Of a DNA stretch of 64,000 bases, positions 15,455 to 24,400 are shown in pieces (position 1 is the first letter of the stretch; each line of letters begins with the position of its first letter). Below the pieces are notes generated by a model that was not told where the DNA came from, did no database searches, and saw only the letters and a list, made by a program, of their open reading frames with translations. The position numbers were made by a program, and so were the translations under genes. Source of the stretch: Pectinophora gossypiella (Eukaryota; Arthropoda; Insecta; Lepidoptera; Gelechiidae); assembly GCF_024362695.1 (NCBI RefSeq), contig NC_065433.1:23309700-23373699 (forward strand), in the 5' to 3' direction.

Positions 15455-18400
15455 TTATTATACGCTCTTCAGCTCGCGACTGTACATAATCTAAGTTTCC
15501 AACATATTTCTAGCACTTTTCTATCCCTCTAGGAATAGCGCTAAGCGGAGTATGAAAATAAAAGGAGTTTGATTTTCGGTTCTCCTAGCTCTATACAGGG
15601 TGTTAGTAACAACGTAACGAATACTGAGGGGGTGATTCAGACCATGTTTCTGAGTTGATATCAAGTGGATTTTCCCGTCGGAAATTTTATGAAAATATTG
15701 TTTTTTAATTATTGTCAGTTCCATAGTTTTGCGACGGAAAATTCTACTTGATATTAACTCAGAATCATGGTTTGAAACATCTCTCAGTTTTCGTTACGAT
15801 GTCGCCTTGTATATAACGAGTGTCAAGTCAAAGTGAAAGATATTCGTTCACTAGAATTCCAATCACTTTGAACTACTAACAGTGTGAATTAAAGACCAGG
15901 GTAATTTTAAACAATTAAAACTACAATTCATTCACGTTACGTGTAGGGAACTCGCGGAATGTAAATTATAATGGAGTGCATAACTAGTCACGTTTTCACA
16001 TAATATATGCACGCGAACGAGGGTGATATTTTAATAAAAACTAAGCAATAGTCGCTTTGCATACAAAGTTTTTATTGCCTCGTGGTATGAAAAAGAAAAA
16101 TGTATTTTTTAAGACCAATTAATGTATATATTGCAAAGATTTATACCTAGCTAATCAAAAGCAAATTACTGGTAATAAAGTATTATTTCATATGCGTGAA
16201 ACATTCTCTTGTATTATACCTATTTATAACTGAACAGTTTTAATGTCATTTTAGTATAACGGACAACGATGTAAGTAAAGTAACAGAAATGGGCAAAAAC
16301 GAAAAAGAGCTTTTATTTGTTTAGTGTTATATTCGCGCAAATAGATCAGAATACTAATTTGTACAAATATGCATTGATTTCGAGCTAAATAGGCAGTTCT
16401 TATCGATGACCGAATTACTCCCATTGTATTATTATTTTTAATTAACAATCGCCCGCGGCTTCGCCCACGTGGATAACAAACTTTCCTTTATTTTCGAATA
16501 CCACAGTAGACTCAATTCTTAAAAGATTGCTTTCATAAATTCACATACATTTAGAAACTTGCCTATCTAAGAAACTTCCCTACCCTGGTTCCAAAAATAT
16601 CTCCGAGGTAAAAAAGTTTATATAACCTCCGCACAGGTACCCCTTTACCTCTATTTAATAGCCTATCGGGCCTCAAATAAAACTGGTTAGCCTGCAGAGC
16701 ATGTACTAAACCGTGCACCCGCAAAAAGGTTTAGTCATAATGGGTCCATTGAAATTTATTGATAGCGATTCCTTTAAAATGGCCTATAAAGTCCCCTAAC
16801 TGAACTCTTCAAGCTATTCCACCTTCTCAAACGGCAGACGAGATGAATGAATTAGTGATTTTATTGTCTAATTACGAAAGATTTGTATGTATCTTAGGGG
16901 AAATATTTAGGAGCTTCGGTATATTGTCGAGAATAAAATAAGGAAACCTGACGAGCAGGTAATACCCGGGGGAGCGTTCGCGGCACTCCCAATGCGATCG
17001 GTCTATTTCAGTTGGTTTTAGACGAAACATGATATATGGTTCTTGAGGAAACTTTCTTTAGAAATGCATGGCTTGTCTCTGCAGTTTTAAATTAGTGATA
17101 AATTGTGTTTTTTTTTCTAATTGGCTTCTGTCAAAAGGGACAATTCTGTCAGCGTCAGGGTTGGGAAATACACATTTTCAGTGTACAGGAGCTCCAGAAA
17201 TTTAGGCCAAATGATCGGTTGTGAAACCTAGGAACAGTGATAAAGGTATTACTACTTACGTTCGTCAGGAATGGTTTGTTGTCGTTGATGTCGGTAAGTG
17301 TCAAGATGACTTCGGTGGTCGAGCGCAGACTGTCGGAGCCGAGTCTCCCGCCGTGGTCAGCAGCCATGATGATGATTTGCCACTTAGAGTACCCACGGGG
17401 CGGATCGCGGTCCAACGGCTTGGTCAAGCGCAAACAGCCTTCGTTGTCGATACTCAAAAATTCCATCTGTTCTTGTTTTACCAAAGAATAGAAGATGTTC
17501 TGGGGCGCCGTACGGTCTTTAATATCAGGATCGTAAGCCTCAACCTAGAAGAAAATGTGAGTTTTAGAAACATGGTTCATGTGAAGCTTGTAGCTGCTGC
17601 TGTAAAATAATGAACACTTGATATCAATCATGTTTAGATCACCACGGTCAAAATCAGGAGGTTTGGCAAAATGTTTGACGAATTACCAGAACTTTCTGAA
17701 AATACTGATGTGTTTTAATTTTTGTGATTCTCTGTGACTCACCCTGACAACGCAGCCTTCGTACAACTTCTCTTCTTCAATAGTCTTGGTGTAGTTAGCG
17801 ACAAAAACAGGCGGATTGTCATTCAGATTCTCAATCTTGATGATAACTTTGGCGTAATCCTCGTAGATGCCATCGAACGCGCGGACGTCAAGGCTGTAGC
17901 TGGTGATGTTCTCGTAATCCAGTTCGCTGTTAACCCTGATTTCGCCGGTGAAGTTGCGGATGGTAAAGGCATCGTACGTGTTCCCCGCTACGATGCTGTA
18001 CGACACGACTGAGGCTACGGATCAAATGACAAAAAAAAGATAAAGAAATAAGGTAACTTCTTGGAATAATGTTCGTCTTCTTGCAGAAGAATCGTGCAAC
18101 ATTTTGCACAAATTAAAAATATACTAAACTCGCTTTAAATACATTTTCTTGTTAAAGTTTGAAGTAAGATCAAAGCATAAACGGTGAAAAAAATAATAAA
18201 ATAGTTTTACTCTTTTATATTTTACACATTTTATAACTGTATGATTATAAATGGTATATTGATGTAGTACCAAATATCTATAGGTAAAAATAGATAAGAT
18301 AGGATCTTTAAAGCGTTGTTGGGATTACTCCACTGAAAGTTGATGGAGATTTTACTTCAATTGCGACTTCTAAGACGCCAGTGACTTTCATCCATAAACT

Positions 18401-21400
18401 TAACGGCTACAGAAAATTGGAAAGTGGTTAAGCAATCATTGAAATATGTGTAGTATAATCCATAAATACCTATATTAGATAAAAGTGAAAAATAATTTCA
18501 TCACGATATAAAAAATAAAGAGTATGCTAATGTAACCTTCACGATTGAAATAATTTACTACGTGTCGTAATAATGAAACTCATATGTTTACTTGAATTAT
18601 GCCCGTACAGGTAAAATAATTAAAAACGATCTTAAAACTCACCTGCACATAATAAGTGGTTTTCAGTTCTAAGCTATTTGAATTTGAAATAACTTTTTTA
18701 ACTAGTCATTAACAAGTAGTGTATTAATCACGACAGAAGTCTAGTTTGACATTGACAGTAGTCAGACATATAGTAAACGGAAGTCTGGAAGAGATCTCTT
18801 TTAGAGATTAGTCCACCTTTTGTACCTATTTTTTTGTTGTTAATTTAATTAATGACAACAATAAAGAGTTTAATAAGCCAGTAAAGAATATTAAACCTTA
18901 TAATGTTAAGAAAACGTCAAAATGGACTTCTCCCGTGATTTTACTTTGATAAGTAGGAATCTACTGGTTTTGACTACTCTGAGCTTTTTAAGTCTTTATT
19001 TCATACGAAATTTTCTTACTTTTCATTTATGTCGTTTCATATATTATGTCGATGTAAAAGTAAGTATCAACAATGATTCATGCACTAGTTTTTTTTTTTT
19101 ACAACTACATATATTTAATAATAACAAATCGACAAAAAAATTTGTTCACAGATAAAGGAAAACAGCTTTTGAAATAAAAGCCAACTAAGTTTTAATTTAC
19201 CTGATTTGTTTTTCTTAAGAATTTCCTCCACGTCTTCTAAGTCTATTAACGCCAATAGTCCATAAGATAGCATTGTACAAAATCACACAAAAAAATATCT
19301 ATTTTAGTTAAAGTAGTCTAGACTAAAAACAGATCGTTTTGAGCATACTTAATTTTTGGGGTCCAAATGATTGCGATTTTATAGAAGTTGGTATTTTCTA
19401 CCAGAATGTATTCTAAAAGGACTTTATTCATAAATAAATTATTATTCTGGGCAACTTTGTCTCAGTAAATTATACTTAGTGCTTGCACACTTGTCTCTTA
19501 TAATTTTAATAGAAATGTTAACCACAAAATCCTCACAAAAATGAATTTGTTACGTACGAGATAAATACAATGCATGTTAGTTCGAATATACTGTTAATAA
19601 AATTAATTGGAACAACATTAATTTAAGTAGAGTTAAATAAGTTGGAGACATTACCTGTGTCGATGTCCAGGGCAGTAACTTGAGTCACTAGCTCGTTGAT
19701 GTTAGCGTTCTCGGCAATAGACTCAGCGAAGTAGGTATCCTGAGTGAAGTGAGGAGGGTTGTCATTCTTATCAGCAATCTCGATGAAGAAGGTCTGTTGA
19801 CCGGCGTTGTGCTTGCCGGGAATCAAGGCCGATTCAGAGTTGTCAGTAGCGATGATCTTGATGTTGTAGAACGACCTTTCTTCTCTGTCAAACATCTTCA
19901 AGGTGGTGATATTGCCGGTCACCGGGTCGATGGCGAAGGGTTCAGACGAATCGCCGAGTTCGTAAGTGACTTGGTTGTGCGGTGCTGTAGCGTCACTGTC
20001 GATGGCACGGACCTGCATGACTTGAGTACCAACCGGCTCATTCTCTAGAACTGTGCCAGAACGAAGTTCAGTGAAGATTGGGATGTTGTCGTTCACATCT
20101 TCGATCTGTATGTAGATGATAGTCTCAGCAGCAAGGCGGTAGTTGTTCTGTGAAGAAAGTTGGTTTTATAACGTGATCACAGAATGTACATATAAAACTA
20201 TAAATCATTGGTGAATCAATGTGTCCTATTACCTGAATCCGCACAGTCAGAGAATAATCCGTAACTTTCTCATAGTCCAGATGGCCCCCGAGTTTGATGT
20301 AAGCCATATCACCCTCAGGTTCCATCACAAACGTGTGCCATTTGTTGGTTTGCTCAGTTTGACCTTGTACAAGCTCAAACTGAAGCTTCTTTTCTTCGCC
20401 GGGTATGTTGGACCTGAGAGAAAAAGTACCCACATTTATTACCTTTTTTTGTTCCACCAAATACTGCAATTGCGTAATTTTATAACTTCAATTTTACTTA
20501 CGTAGCCCTAACCGTAGCTATGGCTTCGTTAAAGTCGGCAAAATTTTCTTTCAAACGTATAGGCTCATCGGGAACCTCGAGAAACGAGGGGCTCTTTTTG
20601 TTGGATTCTACGACTTGAATGTCCAGTGTGATAGAGCTTGATTGCGGTGGAGTGCCCTTGTCTTTGACTACGGCGCTAAGCTTGAATTTGTAACCTGGTG
20701 ATTTCTGTGAAGAAAAATATCAACGTCAGAGTCGACGTTTTCGTCATCCGTTTTCTTACTTAAATTCACAACAATAGAAATTATCCTTAAGGACAGCACA
20801 TTTTTAAAGATAGCAGCAAAATAAGGTCTTGAAACTTACATCGATGGTCCTATTCAAGAAGATAACGCCGTTGTCGCGGTCGATGTAGAAGTAAGGGACG
20901 TCTTGCGAATGTGGGTCCAAGCTGTAGCTGACAATGGAGTTGTCTCCATCGTCAATATCGGTAGCTGAGATCCGCATCACCTCTCGTCCGACCGGCAGGT
21001 CCGCTGGCACGGACTCCGAGTACGACTGCACATACAAACCAACATCATGATTATATATAGAACATCGCCACAACTGCTCATGCTCTCACTTAGGTAGTCT
21101 GCACGGATTGCGCTAACGTGCGCAGCGCGGTAATTATCACTGGTTTCGACCAATAATCCGTAGATAAACGTCGTACGGCTGTTGATCGGACCCCACGATA
21201 ATTATAGTTAGCGAAGTGCGCGATAGCGTAACCATGTAGCCACCGCTGGAACACACTAATCTTGGTCAATACTCTGAATCTTAGTTTCTCTCTTATTAAA
21301 AATCCATACCAAAACTAATATAACATCAAGAAATTGAGCCCAATTGATTAACCATATCGCAACATTTCAAACAAAACGTGATTTAAAATAAATCGTGGTC

Positions 21401-24400
21401 AAATTTCACACAGTGATGTAAAAAGTCCTATAGTGTATACGAATAGTGAAAAGTCCTATATGTATGTGTAGGTACAGGTAATTTTAAGCACGGCTAAAGC
21501 CAGCATAATTTTCTCTACTAAAGTAACAGTAACCGTGCCAAGTGAAAAGATGTGGCTAGGGGGAGAGCGCCTATCTACTAAAACACATAAAATTACAAAC
21601 TGTGCAAACAAAGTGAATCACATTTTAGAGACAAAATGATTACCAATATCGCCGTGAGTGGCGGCTTGGCCTAACAGACATGCAGCGACATGCAAAGAAA
21701 CAAGTACGAAATAAATAAATCTGTGCTCGATTGTTATCAGTGCAGAAAGATGGACACCAAATGTTCATGTTTTTGAAATATTTTTACCTATTCTGTTAAA
21801 GACTGATTGAGAAAGAATTATTTCAATATTATGTGGTTGAAACAGGACAATAAGTCGACTTTGCAATGCTAAATTAATCCTCAAATAATATTACAAAAAA
21901 TAAAGACAAGTTCATCTAAAAATGATGATAAAGTCGACTTAAATGTCCCACACATCATCACCCTCACACATTAAAAGACCAATTTTAATCAATGCAATGG
22001 TAACAATCGAATGTTATATTTTTGCCATTAGTATTAAATCACTTGTGCTGATCAACACTTTTTCACTCTGAAACTTTCTCAGGACAAACCTTCCAGACAT
22101 CACCGCGGTAGACCTTTGAAAAACAGGCAAATGTTAATAATCTCTATACGTTGGAACTGGGCTAGCAACGAACATTTGGTTAGTCACAAAATTAAAAAGG
22201 AAAGAATAAAAGTTAGAATCATAAATAATCCGTTCCATTGGCAAGACCTGAACTTAAAAAGGAGTTATTTAGAATTGGTGCAGTAAGATGAACATCGACT
22301 TTCTTGTTTTTATGAACACGATACGAAAGTCGTAATTGAAAACAAGTGTGTGGGTGATGACTTAACATCAGTTAACGATATATTGTCAAGGCGTACTAAG
22401 AGAACAGAAAATACGCACAAAATATATATTACAGTAAATAAACTGTGGATATATTAGCATTTTAAACAATTTAGCAAAAAATATACAACATTAGACCACT
22501 AAGATTGACAGAAAGATAGACAAGATACAGCATTATAAACTGTCCCTTTCTTCAAAACGTTATTGTCTATGTAACAACGTAGAGGAGCGTAGACATGAAC
22601 TTTTTATCTTAATAACTACTTTTAAGAGTTCTAACTTGATTCGTTTTTTACATGTATATTCTCTATTATACAAGTGCATATTCTCTATTACAACAAAAAA
22701 GCTTTTGTTTACTTATAAGAGCCCTATCTCACTAGGCCCAACAAAATGTATGGAAAAGTATGATAGGGTACTTGGTTGTGCAACCTATTTAACGCCGGCA
22801 ACTGAATCCCGAGCAATTTCCCGCTTGTAGCTCAACCATTCCAGTAAGATAGGGCCCTTATCGTTAGAACGATTATTGTGACACAGTTTTTTAACATAAT
22901 CAGCGATTTTAAAATAAGCTATTAGATACTAGTACAGCATCGTTAACTGATGTAATAACACCACGAAGACGAGAAGTGTTTAGCAGTGTAAACTAAGTTT
23001 TAATTTACATTAGTGTTGCCGCATAGAAGTGCACAGAAGGTAGCTCCTAGCATTAGCTTCTCGAGTTATAGCGCACTTACCACTTTGTCAAAGATAGGAG
23101 GATTATCGTTGACGTCCTCTATGAGAATTTTGATGGTGCAAGCGTCATCCAGTTGGGGTTGGCCGTTGTCGCTCGCTCGTACTGTGATGTACGCTTCCTT
23201 CTCACGTGAAGGCTCGTCATGATCGAAGACCTGAACAATATAAACAACAGTATTATTACACTTCAAATCACCGTCTTCGCATACAACCTCCTTTATATTA
23301 TTAAGTTTTGAATAAACTTTTACTTTAGAATCATCCGGTTTAACGAAACATTCATTTTTTGGGTTTTTACTTTGAATAAAAAACTACCTAACTCTACGTG
23401 TTAGTGTTAGTCACCTATCTAAAGATAGGATTGATAAATCAAGCGCAGGGAAAACAGAGCAATGTACGACCACTGGGTGTTGGCAAATCGCACTTGCATC
23501 TGATAAGAAATTCGGAGGGTCCACCTTTGGGATTCTAACCCACGACATTAAGATCATAACTACACTTGAGCTCATAACTACTTCCCCTATGGCCATTCGA
23601 GCACTCAAACTCAGACGATGTCCTGAGTAGAGGTTCCCGGCCACCTGGCATCCTCAGGCCCGTTGTCTTAAAATTTGTACCGGGTGAGAGCCCTCAGTCA
23701 AATAAAAATTGGCATCTAAAATAAATAAGAGATATACTGACATCAGCGGTGGTGATGATTCCAGTGGCAGATCCTACATGGAAGCGTTCCTTCTCTCCAG
23801 GGGTGGTCACAAAGGTGTAGGTGACTGTGCCTCCCATTTCCGGAGGGTCCACATCTTCGGCGGTCACCTGAAAATTGAACACATTATATATTTTTGAAAG
23901 ACTTTTTTACGGGATTAATATTTTTTTTAATTGTTTTATTTTTAAGAATTTGCTTACACTATAGGTGCTAGTGTTGTTGAGAGACGAGATGTTTTGTTTT
24001 ATATAAAAATATTCGGTATAATAGTATATATGTTTACCATTATTTATTAAAATTTTATAATATGATTAGTGTCTTATTGACAATAATAAAATAAAAGGTG
24101 AAAATCTGTTTCGCAAAAGATACGTCGTTTAGTGAGATCAGCGATTAGCATTTACTATGTACCTAATTACTTTCACTGGGCACTTACTGAACAACATAAC
24201 AGAAGCTCACGACAATATTCCAATTGGGGTAGTCAGAGGTAGGTACATCTATCGCAAAAGCTACTGAAGTACCCACACCTCAACGAGCTCTCTGTTAGAG
24301 CAATGTAATAATAGGTGAGCCGTGAAACTTATTAAAAAAGGGAAATTTCAAAGTACCTGAAAGACGTGGGTTCCTGGAGGTTGGTCTTCCTGTACGACAG

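Larger units (their letters stand above)
10190..17259. other. cadherin intron j-k (7 kb)
   Basis: This intron is rich in repeats: an O-family fragment near 11893-11985, a TG microsatellite near 12155-12230, a family P repeat near 12600-12770, MITE F copies at 13260-13486 and 15596-15810, SINE A at 14130-14449, SINE D at 14515-14800 and 15018-15275, and a GT microsatellite near 15415-15453. No exon was recognised inside it. Confidence 0.6.

Noticed and set aside
15082..15489. 135-codon plus-strand open frame
   Set aside because: It runs through a SINE D copy and a GT microsatellite and has no conserved motif.
19749..20048. Plus-strand open frame opposite the large cadherin exon; likewise 17221-17610, 17734-18012 and 23013-23222
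   Set aside because: They are antisense shadows of cadherin exons, with no domains of their own.
21026..23080. Alternative, mutually exclusive cadherin exon, as known for fly N-cadherin
   Set aside because: No second frame with cadherin motifs and splice sites is visible in this or the other large introns.
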